This document shows, piece after piece, positions 1 to 11,579 of a stretch of DNA of 64,000 nt. Every line of letters begins with the position of its first letter. The first letter of the stretch is position 1. The DNA lies in NCBI RefSeq assembly GCF_030272615.1, contig NC_081415.1, positions 264,959,925 to 265,023,924 on the forward strand, read 5' to 3'. Source of the stretch: Cryptomeria japonica. Taxonomy: Eukaryota > Streptophyta > Pinopsida > Cupressales > Cupressaceae. The notes below the pieces were generated by a model that worked only from the letters and a program-made list of their open reading frames with translations, was not told where the DNA came from and searched no databases. The position numbers and the translations under genes are program-made.

Positions 1-170
1 GTTTGAAGGAGATACAAAAGTCAAAGAGGCCAAGCTGCAAGCACTAAGGGGCCAACTTGAGAGTATCAAGATGAAAGATGATGAAAAGGTTGTAGATTCT
101 CTTCATAGACTTGATGAAACCATGAATACCATCAGAGGACTCGGTGAAGAGATTGCAGATGAGATCCTTG
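1..170 (+). pseudogene. gag: copia A gag fragment (UBN2-type capsid region)
   Basis: This is an open frame of about 56 codons, read from base 2, that matches the copia gag segment at 28587-28680 almost base for base (KVKEAKLQALRGQLESIKMK) and continues beyond it with a helical stretch rich in Asp and Glu. In copia elements this region belongs to the gag/UBN2 capsid, which builds the virus-like particle. The frame is broken at base 171 by a solo LTR and resumes at 1125-1130, where removal of the insert and one CCTTG copy restores reading (EILV then KKVLRSLTPKYD). The N-terminal gag lies outside the window. Confidence 0.85.
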
Positions 171-1124
171 TGTAGACACCTAAAATTAATATTTAATTAA
201 TTTAAGCCTATCAACATAATTAATTGACTTTAATTATGTTATCCTTATTCCTCTCAGAATCAATTAAATCTAATTAATCCTATCACTATAGTTCAATAAT
301 TAATTTATCAAATAAATTAATTATTCCCCTATTCTTCTAAAGTCCCCTCCAATAATTATTTCCTCTTAATCCACTCAGTTAATTAATTCTAATTAATTAA
401 CCTAGTCATGTGATTCCTACAAATCACTTTTCCTAATCCCGCTTAGCCTAATTAATCCTTCTTGAATCTCTCATAATCATGCTTATCACTATTCTCCAAT
501 TTTTTAATTCCCACTCATGTCACATCAACATTGAGTCTCTCAAAGAAATTCAGATTTCTTTGAATCCCTCAATGCATCCTTATTTTGGAATTTTTAATTC
601 CTCAAGTTTGAAATTCAAATTTTTCTACCCTTTTTTCAAAGAAATTTTATATTCCTGTTTATTTTCCCAAGGCACCCTTGATCCATGCCTTCTATCTCAA
701 ATCAATCTCAACCCTTCATGATCAAATCAATATTGGTCATCCATTGGCCTCCTCCAATCTATAAATTGGAGCTTATTCTCCTCACAAATAGATCCACTTC
801 TCATTGCATCCTCATGCTTCTCTATTCTCCTCTCTCTCTCTCTCTTCATAATCCTCTAATCAAATCCATCCATCCTTAATCTTTTGATCCAATCCAATAA
901 TCCATTAGTCTTGTTGAGCAAAGGAGAGCATTCCACATCAAGCAATCAAAGGAGCACATCAAGTGGAGCATCATCAAGGGGCACCTTCACTTCATCAAGC
1001 TCAATCCAAAGGAGAAGGTAAAATAGCAAGGTAAAATAGTTATTCTTTGATGTTTTTAGCATTTTTCATGTTGATTTCATTATGTTTTGATCATCTGACC
1101 TTCTAATATGTTTTCCCCTCTTCA
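171..1124 (+). mobile_element. Solo LTR of a TGTAGACACC-type (Tat-like) gypsy element
   Basis: The insert begins TGTAGACACCTAAAATT and ends CCCCTCTTCA, so it has the TG...CA termini of an LTR. It is flanked by CCTTG at 166-170 and 1125-1129, a perfect 5-bp target duplication. No primer site, polypurine tract or coding frame lies inside. The start sequence is shared with the LTRs at 30654-31426 and 40183-40900, and all have an AT-rich leader of ATTAATTAAAT type. This fits a solo LTR left by LTR-LTR recombination. Confidence 0.88.
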
Positions 1125-1129
1125 CCTTG

Positions 1130-2740
1130 TAAAGAAAGTTCTCAGATCTCTCACACCCCAAGTATGATACTAAGGTGTTTGTCATAGAAGAAGGTAAGGA
1201 TCATAAGACTTTTACAATGGATGAGTTATTTAGTTCACTAACAGCCTATGAGATGAGAACAACCGGTGATACTTCCTTAAGAAAAGAAGCAGCATTCAAC
1301 ATCACCAAAAAGGGGAAAGAAGCAGCTACTCATAAAGAATCCAGTGAAGACTCTGATATAGAAGTAGAAAAATTTGTCAAAAAGCTCAAGAGAGGATCCG
1401 GAAAGTATAAAGGAAAGCTACCACTTAAATGTTTCAACTATGGTAAATTCAGACACTTTGGTGCAAAATGTCCCCACAAAGAAACTGGTGGAGATGAGTC
1501 AAGAGAGTTCAACAAATCTGCTAGTAAAGATAGAGAAAGAAACACCTACTAGCAAGGAAGGAAAGGCTATCGGAATCAGAACAACCTATGCACTATTGAG
1601 GATGACACAACAGATGAAGAAAATGCATCAGAAGATGATTACCATGAGAATTAAAGAAAAGCCGATCTCTTCATGGCACTTGGTGAACCAGTTGATGAAG
1701 ATGAGGAAGAGGAGGATATTGAAGCTGATGTGGACTTGGAAGGTGAGCTTATTAGTGCTCTTAAAAAATTGAGTAAAACAAGAAGAGAACTCAAAAGGGT
1801 CAAGCTTGTTGCAGTAGATGAACAAGATCTCTTGAAACAATCTCTGGATGAGTCCGGTCAAGTTATATATGACATGAAATTGTAGCTAGAAGAAACTAAG
1901 AGGATATTTGAATCTAAATCCTCTAAATTAACAAGGAAGGAAAGGGAGCATCAACAGCTGGAAGAAGAAATAGTAAAGCTCAAAAAGGATCTTGAAGAAA
2001 GTAAGGAAGAAATAAAAATAAGGAGCAAATATGAAGGCAGCACCGAAGCTTTAGACCAAATATTGAGCAAACAGAAACAATCCAAAGATATCGATGACCT
2101 AGGCTTTGAAGTAGGGAAAAGCTCAACCAACAAAGATACATCCAGAAAAGAAATAAAATTCACCTCTTCAAATGAAGGTGAAGAAAAGAAGACATTCACA
2201 GTAGGCAAGGATATTGGTAAAAAGACTTATGCAGAAGTTGTTGGAAATCATCACACAAATCGGTATACACATGCAATGAATCAGAGGCCACATTCCTTGT
2301 ATTGATATGTTGATCCAAGGAGAAGTGTAAGAGTTGACCATGATGGATTCACCAAAATCAATAGTGTGAAGGGAAGACCCCCTATGAGGCAGTCCTTTGC
2401 AGGACCAAGGAAACCTAACCAGTATGTTTCAGACTTTCATGGTTACTGTTAACGGTGTAACAAATTTGGGCATAGAATAGCTGATTGTAGATTAATCAAT
2501 AAGCCCTCTAGGAGTTATGAAAGTAGGAATCCATTTAATGCACTCTGGGATATGAATGTTGTTTTTTATCAGTGCAATGGATGTGGTCATAATATTTTGA
2601 ATGTAGGAAAAATAAACCTGTACCTCACAATAATCTTAAGGATTTTCCCTCTAATAAAGATGTGAAATGCTATAACTGTCAAGAGTTTGGACACATAGCA
2701 AGGTTGTGTAAAAATAGGAAGATCAAGCAGAAGAAAACAA
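1130..2740 (+). pseudogene. gag: copia A gag C-terminal half (coiled coil, zinc knuckles)
   Basis: This is the nucleocapsid half of gag, which packages element RNA. Order of parts: a helical start (1175-1420); knuckle 1 at about 1428-1470, CFNYGKFRHFGAKC, with the second Cys replaced by Tyr; an acidic and coiled-coil stretch (1545-2200, rich in E, K, L); knuckle 2 near 2447-2490 (RCNKFGHRIADC, with a TAA just before it); a degenerate Cys-rich piece near 2570; and knuckle 3 at about 2668-2710 (CYNCQEFGHIARLC), intact. In-frame stops and frame changes occur near 1550, 1883, 2303 and 2450. The pieces lie in the expected copia order and share the strand of the protease that follows. Confidence 0.85.
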
Positions 2741-3438
2741 ATCTTGATCAAGAACCGATAATTGAACCTGAGCACAATATAGCAGCTGACCAGAAGAAGG
2801 AAACCAAACTAGTATTGATTGAGAAAGAAAAGGATAAGGCAGAATCAAGTCTCATAGTGCAGACGGCCCTACATACTGAAAGAAAAAAATTATGGGTTGT
2901 AGACAATGGTTGCTCAAACCACATGACTGGTGACAAAAGGAAGTTCACTAAACTTGAGGACTGGAATGGTGGTTCGGTAAGGTTTGGAGACAACTAATCC
3001 ATCAAAATAAAGGGAAAAGGAACTCTAAGTATTGATGGAAAATTGGAAGCACATGGTGTATATTATGTGGATGATCTAAAGCACAATTTGGTGAGTGTGA
3101 GTCAAATGTGTGACAAAGGTTATATATTCATCTTTGAATCAACCGGTTGCCAAATAAAGAAAGACAGTTTCGGTCAAGTCATGGCAGAAGGAAAGAGAAC
3201 AGATAGAAATGTTTACAATATGAAGGAATGCTATGAGTCCCAGTGCATGTTAGGACAAGTTGATGAAAGTTGGCTATGGCACCGAAGATTAGGTCACATA
3301 AACTTTGATAACCTAGTTGCAGTATGCAGAAAGGGGTGTGTAAGGAATATTCCACCCATCGTCAAACTAGTAAACACATTTTGTGATGAATATGTGAAAG
3401 GAAATCAAACCAAGGTGAGCTTCAGGACAAAAGAGCAC
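2741..3438 (+). pseudogene. pol: copia A protease and integrase N-terminus
   Basis: A copia protease is recognisable from LWVVDNGCSNHMTG (about 2890-2931). The usual D-S/T-G active site reads D-N-G, so catalysis is probably lost. Downstream come the typical HNLVSVSQMCDKGY stretch (about 3080) and the start of the integrase zinc domain, WLWHRRLGHINFDNL (about 3271-3315). The later Cys pair reads CDEY rather than CxxC, so zinc binding is also damaged. A TAA at 2995-2997 interrupts the frame. The frame stops abruptly after KEH at 3438, where the 20.7-kb element is inserted; it continues at 24099 with NTSRPLEVVHTDLCGP. Confidence 0.9.
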
Positions 3439-5672
3439 TGGTGGAACCTAAAATTACAGGCACAAACTTGGTAATTGATAACCGGATTGCTCAGGTTCGA
3501 CAATCAAAAAATTATTCTACACAGAGTACATCTTACCCAAGAATATTTTTCAATTTGCAATGTGATTAGGAGAGGGAATTGAACACTCAACCTCTCAACC
3601 CAACTGCCTAACTACCCATACTTCCCCCCTTTTTTTTACCAATTGCTCTATTGTATTCCTTGAAAAATGCTTTTTGGGGTGAAATATATCTAGGATTATA
3701 TGCTCTCTAATTATAATGTTTTACCCTAGTCAATATTTTGAAAATGAATTATTGGGGTAAAGGTTACTTAGAGATTAAAATTAGAGTGAAAATATATTCC
3801 TATTACATGTAAAGGAAATTATTCTTTAGACGTGGGAAATTATTATTTTACATTGATAGATATTATATTCGCAAAATATGTTAAAAGGTGTGAAATGTAA
3901 TAATAAAGAAAATTGAATTTTGATATTGTTATTACCTTTTTTATTCTCTTGTAAATTATTTTTGCCCTTAATCACTAAATTAAATACTTTAGGGTGAATT
4001 TTAATTAATCAAGAGATTAATTAAAGGATAAATATTTATTACAATGTGGTTTTATGTGCAGAAAGCTAAAATTCTTGGGCAAACATTAAAAGGGAGTATT
4101 CTTCATCCACGATTACATTTTGACATTTTTTTGTGATATAATATTTCTAATTATTACTTGCGAAAGGCATTTTGAAAATAAATCTTATGCGAGTAGTAGT
4201 TTCTTTTTGCCTTTTAAGAAATTATAATTATAATATTTTTTATCAAAAGGGAAAATATATGTGGTATTGGATGACCTAAATAGGGTTTGATATATTACTA
4301 TGTCATCTTATATTCTCTTAATATTATTTTCACCCTAGGTAAATAATTTCAACATATTCATTAGGGTGAGTCATTTAATGCTTGATTGGTTTTTGCAAAG
4401 GTTACATCATATGATATAATATTTCTGACACAAATTAAAGATTACCAAAAGGTGAGAAAGTATCGTAACATTATGGGAAGGGAAGTATTTTCTTTTACTT
4501 ACTATTCAAAATCTTTTACCTTGTGTTATTTAATGAAAACTATTATTGGAATAAATATTTACAAGTGTTTAATACTTTGATTTAAGTGAATTATCGTAAA
4601 TAAGTATTTTACATAGGGTAAAAGGATTATTGCCTAATCTAAAGTGGAATATATTTAATCTTTAATTAATAAGAGATTTGATTGATTTATTTTATGTGCA
4701 GGAGATATTGAATATTTACAGGAAGTATTATCAAAGCAGAGGATAAAGGATATATTATTAAAGCTTTATTTAGTGTGTATTTTAGGGATTCAAATGTAAT
4801 TATCTCTGTAAACCAAAGGGTGTGTCCTTTGGAAAAACAACTATCTGTAACTCCCTCCTGTATGCGAAAGGGTGTGTCCTTTCACATATGTCTTTTGGAT
4901 AGGTATTTATAGGGAGTCTTTTTCAATTAAGAAAAAGAAAAATTCACAATGGGTCATGTTGTTGGCTAGGGCTAAAGGCTATATGTACTAGAAAGGTCTG
5001 TAGGAAAAGGAAGCATTCATTTTGAGCAATCACTGTGTAATGGAGTATCTGTAAGTGTATACTCTTGTGTTGATGAATTTCATTTTGTCCTCTTGATAAA
5101 TCTGATAAAGGGTTTAATACAGTGTGCCACCACAAGTTGTTATAATTGAATATAAGATTTGCTTCTTCATGTTCTTATAGCACTTAATGGAACCTCTGTA
5201 TTGATAGTCCAAAGTATCGTGTATATTCCTGGATAGAGGCACTGGTCTGTCATTTATTTCTAAGATTTTGATTTGTATGCATAAGGTCCTCAACAGAGAA
5301 ACATTCTTCTGAGTCTTATATGATCTAATCTATACATATTACTTTTAAGTTTTGAAGGCATTTATTTTCAGAATTACAATCACAATATTTTCTTTCCTAA
5401 AAGTATTCAACAATCAAGTATTTTAAAGCACATAATAAAGCAAAGTTGCATAACATTTTCTTGCTAGTTTTGAGAAATTGCTAAGTTATCTTCCACTATA
5501 AATAATCTCTTTTGTGCTTGAGAGGAAGGTGTACCCACCTAGGTTCAGTGGAGCTTAAAGAGCAGGGGAATTTGGTCTTCGACCATTCCCGTTCGTTGGC
5601 CAAGGCCGATTGGATCATTGGGGGATTTGGCAAGCTTTCTGGTTTTCCAATCTGTGGTTTTGGGCACCAACA
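3439..5672 (+). repeat. 5' LTR (2,234 bp) of the nested element
   Basis: It has TG...CA termini, is AT-rich in its first 1.3 kb, and has a conserved 3' third (4740-5672) that aligns to 23100-24093, for example the shared stretch CTTTATTTAGTGTGTATTTT. The terminal sequence GGGCACCAACA is followed two bases later by the primer-site-like sequence. The short readable frame over 5512-5730 spans the LTR end and is also readable at 23936-24093; I take it to be conserved R/U5 sequence, not a gene. A tRNA-promoter-like patch on the minus strand at about 3540-3640 may be a SINE remnant. Confidence 0.85.
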
Positions 5673-5674
5673 AA

Positions 5675-5693
5675 TTGGCGACTCTACTGGGGA
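5675..5693 (+). promoter_or_regulatory. Primer-binding-site-like sequence
   Basis: TTGGCGACTCTACTGGGGA begins two bases after the LTR end (CAACA at 5672), the normal place for a reverse-transcription primer site. A TGG start is the usual complement of a tRNA 3' CCA. I do not assign the tRNA. Similar GGTGACTCTAC motifs recur at about 5790 and 5826, the latter followed by a similar purine stretch. Confidence 0.65.
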
Positions 5694-5883
5694 GTTGTCT
5701 ATAGAACATCAATTCCAAAATCTCATTTAAGGTGCTCTATTGGAAGGAAGAACCCAAGAGCTTAATAAGTAATTTTTCCTCCATAGGAAGAGGTGACTCT
5801 ACCTAATAAGAAGTTTTATTTCAATTGGTGACTCTACTAGGGAAAGAGACCTAGAGGGAGATAAAAAAAAATTCTTTTTGAAA

Positions 5884-7413
5884 ATGTTTCAAAGAAAGCC
5901 TTTTATTCCAGATGGCATCAGGTCATTAGATCTTAGTAGCTTTCAATGTATTTCAAACAAGTTATTCCGTAAACTTTCACAGCTTGTACCAAAATTTCAT
6001 GGGGAATATGATGAATCAGCAATTGATCGTTTGGATGTATTTTATACATTCATAAAGGATTATGAGATTTATGCAGAAGATTATGTGATGAAACTATTCA
6101 TTAGGACATTGAAGGATAATGCAAAAGAAGCTTATGAATCACTCCCTACATAGAGCATCTCATCATGGAGGGAGTTGGAGCAATGGTTCCTTGATGTATT
6201 TTATGATGCAGGTGAAGAAGGAAGCATGTGCTATGAACTAGAGGAAGATCACACATACACTAAACTTACAGAGGACCTTGATGAAGAAGGAAGTTTTTAT
6301 CAGATTGAAAAATATTCCATTATTGATGGGACCTGTATGGAAATAGACAATATGCAATATCAAAATGATGAATCTCTCAGTGTGGAAGAAACTTCTGAAT
6401 TATTAGACATAGAATATCAAAAATACATTCAGAAAAATGGCCCAAATTTGTTTCAAAATAAACAAACTAATGGATTAGGGTACCTTCAATGTGTGTTTGA
6501 CGAAGTAAATAATGATTCCCAAGGAGATAATATATCAGAGGAAAAAATAAATGAGGATAGTTTTCCTGTGGACAAAACAAATGATGATTCTCAAAATAAT
6601 GAGAAATACATACACAATAATGAGTGTAATGGGGAATATGTATCTGAAAATCCTTTTGAAAGTTTTTTAAATCTTCAGTATCATGAGACTTCACACGAAT
6701 GCGAGGAAATAATTTCTAAATGTGAATCCATTTTTAGTCCCTCTTGTAAAATAAGCATTGACCATCCAGGATGTGAAGACGAAATGGATTTACATTCAGT
6801 ATATAGATTTGAAGGAGCTTCAACAAACAACAATGATAAAGAATTTCATGAAGATACTTTCAGTAAAGGTATGTATTGTGATTTGCCATATGATTTCTTA
6901 CATTTTGAAGCACAGGGAGATTCCCAAGGAGATAGGAAGGACTTCCGTATGTTCTTAAACAAATCAATTAAAGAAAATACAGAAGAAGTCGTGTTTGGAA
7001 ATAATTTTAATTTTCCAAAGACACTATATAGTGGAACTATGGTAGAAAAGAAAATAATGTCTCTACATGACATTGTTGAAAGGAACATGTGCCCTGAGTC
7101 TTTATGTGAAAAGGGTAAGTTATTTCCAAAACACAAGGAAAAAGAAAATATGTTTAAAGATGGTATAATTTTTTTATCAGATTTACATTATAGTAAAGTC
7201 ATATGTGATGAGTGCCCTACTCTATTATTTGAGAAAAGTGAAATATTTTTCCAAAATAAGGAGATGGTAAAAATAAGTAAAATGGAACACAATCTGAAAG
7301 GGATAAAAAGTTTAAAAAATTGCAACATAGGTTGTGTTAATCCCAATCTAGGCATTTCATTGGGAGGCATGAATACTTTGCAAGAAAAAGGAAAGGTATT
7401 TTCCCTCAAATGA
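5884..7413 (+). pseudogene. Gag-like capsid frame fused to a long acidic extension, one in-frame stop
   Basis: The first ATG after the leader is at 5884. Residues from about 35 to 105 read like a Ty3/gypsy capsid core: a helix ending in KLFIRTLKDNAKEAYESLP, then after TAG (6151-6153) SISSWRELEQWFLDVF in the same frame. This is the usual 'trajectory' of retrotransposon gag. The remaining about 390 codons have no stop and are rich in Asp, Glu, Asn, Ser and scattered Cys, with no zinc knuckle, protease or polymerase motif. It is the only long frame of the 20.7-kb element. A structural Gag role fits the first part; the acidic part is unrecognised. Survival of a frame this long in such AT-rich DNA suggests that it was once selected. 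Confidence 0.7.
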
Positions 7414-7592
7414 ATGTTGCAGCATATAAAAATGAGAATTTTGAATGGTGTTTTGAAACTCTTATGCAGATGAAATTCACATATGACAAAAGAGATTTCA
7501 AAATTTTTCAGGAAGAAAAGGAATATAAGAATAAGGGTAAAATACTATTGAGATATAATAGGATGAAAGAGATTATGTGTATCACATTTTAA
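7410..7592 (+). pseudogene. Short frame continuing the acidic extension
   Basis: An ATG at 7410 overlaps the TGA of the preceding frame by two bases (ATGA). About 60 codons follow, with the same Lys, Glu, Phe and Asn bias. It is either the continuation of the 5884-7413 frame after a frameshift or a chance frame. I see no known domain. Confidence 0.35.
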
Positions 7593-9450
7593 CCCAAATA
7601 ACAAGGAAGTTAATTAAATATATTGGAAAAAAGTTTTATAGCAAGAAAGGGAATATCGTCATATTTTGAGGGGCCTCGGGCCACCCAATTTTATTCAGAG
7701 GAACCTACAAAAGGGGTGCTATCTAATGGTCTCCTTTTCCAGAAATAACTGAGATCTTGCTATGCTCACATGGAGCATACGTCCCCAGAAAGAGCCACTG
7801 TTGGACCCTTAAAAATTAAAATTTTTAAGGTTCCAGATTCATACTAGGAAGCAAATCTCTCTTTGCAATTATTTAGATCAAGTATCTATTCCACTCTGAG
7901 TTCCCTGCAACTTACTTTGATGCATGAACAAGGTGGTCGATTTCCAAGTATGTATATGGTTGCAAATACGGAATCAAGCCAGGTACGCCTTTTTGAACCA
8001 TAAATTCTTCTCATCTGAACTCTGTTATGTCAAATTAATTATTCCTCTATATTTTATGTATATATGAGGACCTATGTTTCAAATTTCAAATTCATACGAT
8101 ATCGTTTGATATGTTTTATGAGGCTAATCTAAATACAATTTCTTCAAATTTGCAATATACAATTTCAAAATTTTGTCAAAATGATTATAGTAGAATACTA
8201 ATAAATTTCCTTTTGCAGGAGTATCACGCTGAATGAATTATGAAAGCCATTATTATTTTCCTTGAGTATAATATTAATTAGGAGTTTTAATTTTGAATAT
8301 TATATTTTTCCTCCAATTAATATTATAGTATTAAAATTATGTGTTACATGAAATTATATGATGCTTTGAAAACTAACACAATTTTTGAGCTTGTATAATG
8401 TGCAGGGTTATTACAAAAAAGAAATAAAAGATTTTGTGTTTGATCAAATGAAATGATCAAACATTTTATAGTTGGTTGAAGGAATTAAAAAGTTCATATT
8501 ACAAAATAGCTATTTTTTTTGTGTAAACATATATTTAAATCTTTTAAATAAAAGATTTAAAAAGTTTTGAAACGGATCAATTTGTTTCAGAATGATTAAA
8601 GTACCAATATTTGATTGGTAGAATATATATTTTTGAATCATTTCAGTAAATGATTTAAATATATAGTATAAAAGCATCTTTTGGAATATACATTCAAATC
8701 TTTTAAACAAAAGATTTAAAGTATTATAAGGGAGGTAAAAAGTTTTTATTTTACAAGGTGAAATATTATATCTTTTTTTAAAAAGTGATTGAGATGCATT
8801 GGAGCCCAATGAGCAAAAGACATCAGGCATCGGCATAAGCTTTTGGATGGGCAAGTTCCAATGAAGGAAGATTTTATTGTTGACCAATTACCATTAGTGT
8901 ACATTCCTACTATACTCTCACTGTTCTATAGCATGTATAAATGGAAGGATGATAGCTGGCAATAATAGCTACTATTAATACATGGACGGTTGGAGTTACA
9001 TTTTTACTACTTCCACTTCTTCTGGTTCTTGACGTTGGTGTTATCCACCATTGGGTTTCAAACAACTCTGTCCCTCCTCTATTCCTACAGTTTGATATAT
9101 CGGCTTATTTCATGGCGATAATTTAAATAAACAAAGTATAACCTAAATGATGGTGAAGTAATTAGAAAGGGAAGTAAGTAAATTTTGTTGCTGTTCAAAA
9201 GACGAATCACGTTTTTAATTATACGGCAGAGTTTTGAAGCTGTTTTGGGGCTTTAAATGATTGTTTGTGGTGGTAAAAAGGCTTCCAGACCTTGTCCCAT
9301 GGATAAAAGATAAATTTGTTATAGATTTACATGTTTTTGAGATGTCGGCAAGCCCAAAAACATCCAAAACTTTTCAAAAACGGCCAACAGAAAACATTTG
9401 AAGCGGTTGAGTGGTCATTGGAAGTTTGTGTGCATTGGCAAAAAACTAAA
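7593..9450 (+). other. Internal non-coding part of the nested element
   Basis: This 1.9-kb stretch separates the gag-like frame from the presumed 3' LTR start. I see no convincing gene. It contains a short hairpin at 7807-7830 (CCTTAAAAATT, two-base loop, AATTTTTAAGG) and two AAATCTTTTAAA-type palindromes at about 8530-8560 and 8695-8725. The stretch before 9451 (GGCAAAAAACTAAA) could be a weak polypurine tract. Confidence 0.5.
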
Positions 9451-10392
9451 TGGTGGAAACTTGGATAGCTGATATTTTTGATAAAAATTCTACCATTAGA
9501 GTGGATCCATGGTGTTTATTAGTAGATACCAGACTTAGATGGGAGAAGGCATTTATGAAAAAGGACCGTGCAGTGAGAGGTATGTTGTTGGCTTTTGCTT
9601 CTTCAGTACACACAGTCAATGTTGTCGTACTCAAACTATCCCAACCCTAATCCCATCGGGCATCGAGGTAACTAAGAATATGCCTCCCCGATAGTGCAAG
9701 TTATCCCGATGAGCTTGAGGTAATATTATTTTAATTTTTTTCACTGAGTAAATATTTTTATTTTCTTTTTGGAGATTTTTGCAATGTTCAGAATAATATT
9801 TTCACTTTTGAAAATCATAGTAAGTATTTGCAATAAATGATATTAAGGAGATGTTTTCTAATTCTTAGAGATCTTTACTAAAATGATTTTATTAATTATT
9901 TCCTTATGTAGTTTGCTATTTATTTTCATAAGAATAATTTTGCCCTCATATATATACAAAGGTGAAATCATATTTCTTTTAGGGCAAAATTATTTCTGTT
10001 TAATATGTACATAGGGATTATATATTACTAAAGATCTATTTTTAATGTATCCCTAATATAAATATTTTTCATTTTAAACTAACTTTGTCATTTTTTGTGC
10101 AGGATATTTTATTCTTTAGCTTACACGGATACAGGAAGTATCCTTTACTTAAAAAAAAATTAATTTAATATTTTGATATTGCAATTCATCATTTGCAAAA
10201 GCACTTTGGTAAATAAAGACTTATTTATAACATTTGACATGATAGTATTTTGATATTATCTTTTTTTGAGAAATTATAAAGGGATATATTTTATCATAAG
10301 GAAAATTACATTTTGCAAGTGCTCTTACCATGAATAATGTTTTTAACTCATGATGACCTAATATATTTTAACATTACGTTATTATTAGTACT
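9451..10392 (+). repeat. 3' LTR of the nested element, first part
   Basis: It begins TGGTGGAAACTTGG, like the 5' LTR start TGGTGGAACC. From about 10030 to 10380 it follows 4020-4310 of the 5' LTR block by block: the TGTGCAG box, GCAAAAGCA/GCGAAAGGCA, GAGAAATTATAA/AAGAAATTATAA, and ATGATGACCTAA/GGATGACCTAA. The two parts together (942 + 1,350 bp) sum to about the 2,234 bp of the 5' LTR, which supports the split. Alignment in the first 500 bases is poor, so the exact start is uncertain. Confidence 0.55.
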
Positions 10393-10656
10393 TGTCGTTA
10401 GGCAATACTATTGTAATGAGTTTTTTCTTTTTCCAGTTAACTAGTTATTAAAAAAATTAATTTGAACCAATCACAAACAAATTTTAACTTTTACTTTTTT
10501 CAATCTTTTTATTTACCAAAGTCTGATTGTACAATTTTTAACATTATAAATTGCGAAAATTATTTTTATGTAAACTTATTGGCTAAATACAATTTAGCTG
10601 TTATAAGGGGATTTTTAGGAAATCCAAAATAATTAGTTTTAGTGGTAACTATATAG

Positions 10657-10790
10657 AAATTTAGGAAATATTCACTTTAACATTTTAGTTGCTAGTTTTA
10701 GTGGCAACTAAATAGCCAAAAATATATTTAAATTTAGGAAATATTCACTTTAACATTTTAGTGGCAACTATATAGGCAGAAATATATGTG
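10657..10790 (+). repeat. Two-copy tandem duplication, period about 73 bp
   Basis: AAATTTAGGAAATATTCACT occurs at 10657 and again at 10730, each followed by TTAACATTTTAGT and a GGCAACTA/AGTTTTAGTGGCAACTA motif. Confidence 0.75.
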
Positions 10791-11188
10791 GCATTTCATT
10801 TCAAGAGTCTTTACTAAAATTTAATCCGATAGTATTATATACATTAAATAATATATTGAATGGTAAAAAAAAGGTAATAATAATTTATAGTATGTCATAA
10901 TAATAATATATCAATAGTTGAGATCACGCTCATAAATCTCTTAAGATCCTTCATCATTGATATATTTTCTTTGTTAGAGTTAGGGTTAGTGTTAAGGTTA
11001 GGTAACCCTAATACTAATTGAAATGTAACCCTAACAGTATCTCTAACTGTAAATTAAATCTTAGAAACGCCAACTTCTATACTAATTGAACTCTAAAGAC
11101 CTAAGATAATAATCTAAATTATGATTCATAAAAAATAAAGTAGTAAGATAATTCACATATTGTAAAGATGAATATATTAAATATTATA

Positions 11189-11502
11189 CTAGCTTATATA
11201 TATTTAATAATATATATAGAATAAGCCGAGAGGTATCCTTCTCAAGGTGCCTATTGCACTTTAATGTTGATAAATCAATAAAAAAAATAGGCGCTCTAGA
11301 AGGATACCTCTCGGCTTATTCTATATATATTATTAAATATATATAAGCTAGAATTTTATTATATATATTTAATAATATATATAGAATAAGCCGAGAGATA
11401 TCCTTCTAGAGGCGCCTATTTTTTATTAATTTATCAACATTAAATGGCAATAGGCGCCTCGAGAAGAATATCTATATATATTATTAAATATATATAAGCT
11501 AG
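11189..11502. mobile_element. Pair of inverted foldback (MITE-like) elements
   Basis: Unit 1 (11189-11351) starts CTAGCTTATATATATTTAAT and ends with its reverse complement; arms of about 54 bases include GAATAAGCCGAGAGGTATCC. Unit 2 (about 11359-11502) is the same element in opposite orientation: its centre (AGGCGCCTATTTTTTATTAA) is the reverse complement of the unit 1 centre, and its right arm lacks about 15 bases. TA lies directly outside both ends (11187-11188, 11503-11504), which may be a TA target duplication of the Tc1/mariner type. No coding capacity. Confidence 0.8.
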
Positions 11503-11579
11503 TAGCAGTCGCAGCATGAATTGAAAGACATGACATAAATTAATTTCAAATTATATATTGTTGTATAGTTGTATATTTT

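Noticed and set aside
5512-5730. Small protein at the end of the 5' LTR, also readable at 23936-24118
   Set aside because: It spans the LTR end and primer site and is duplicated only because both LTRs carry it; explained by LTR identity.
9450-9650. 66-codon + frame with a near-complementary minus-strand frame
   Set aside because: Overlapping open frames on both strands in the presumed 3' LTR start; no domain, no copy in the 5' LTR.
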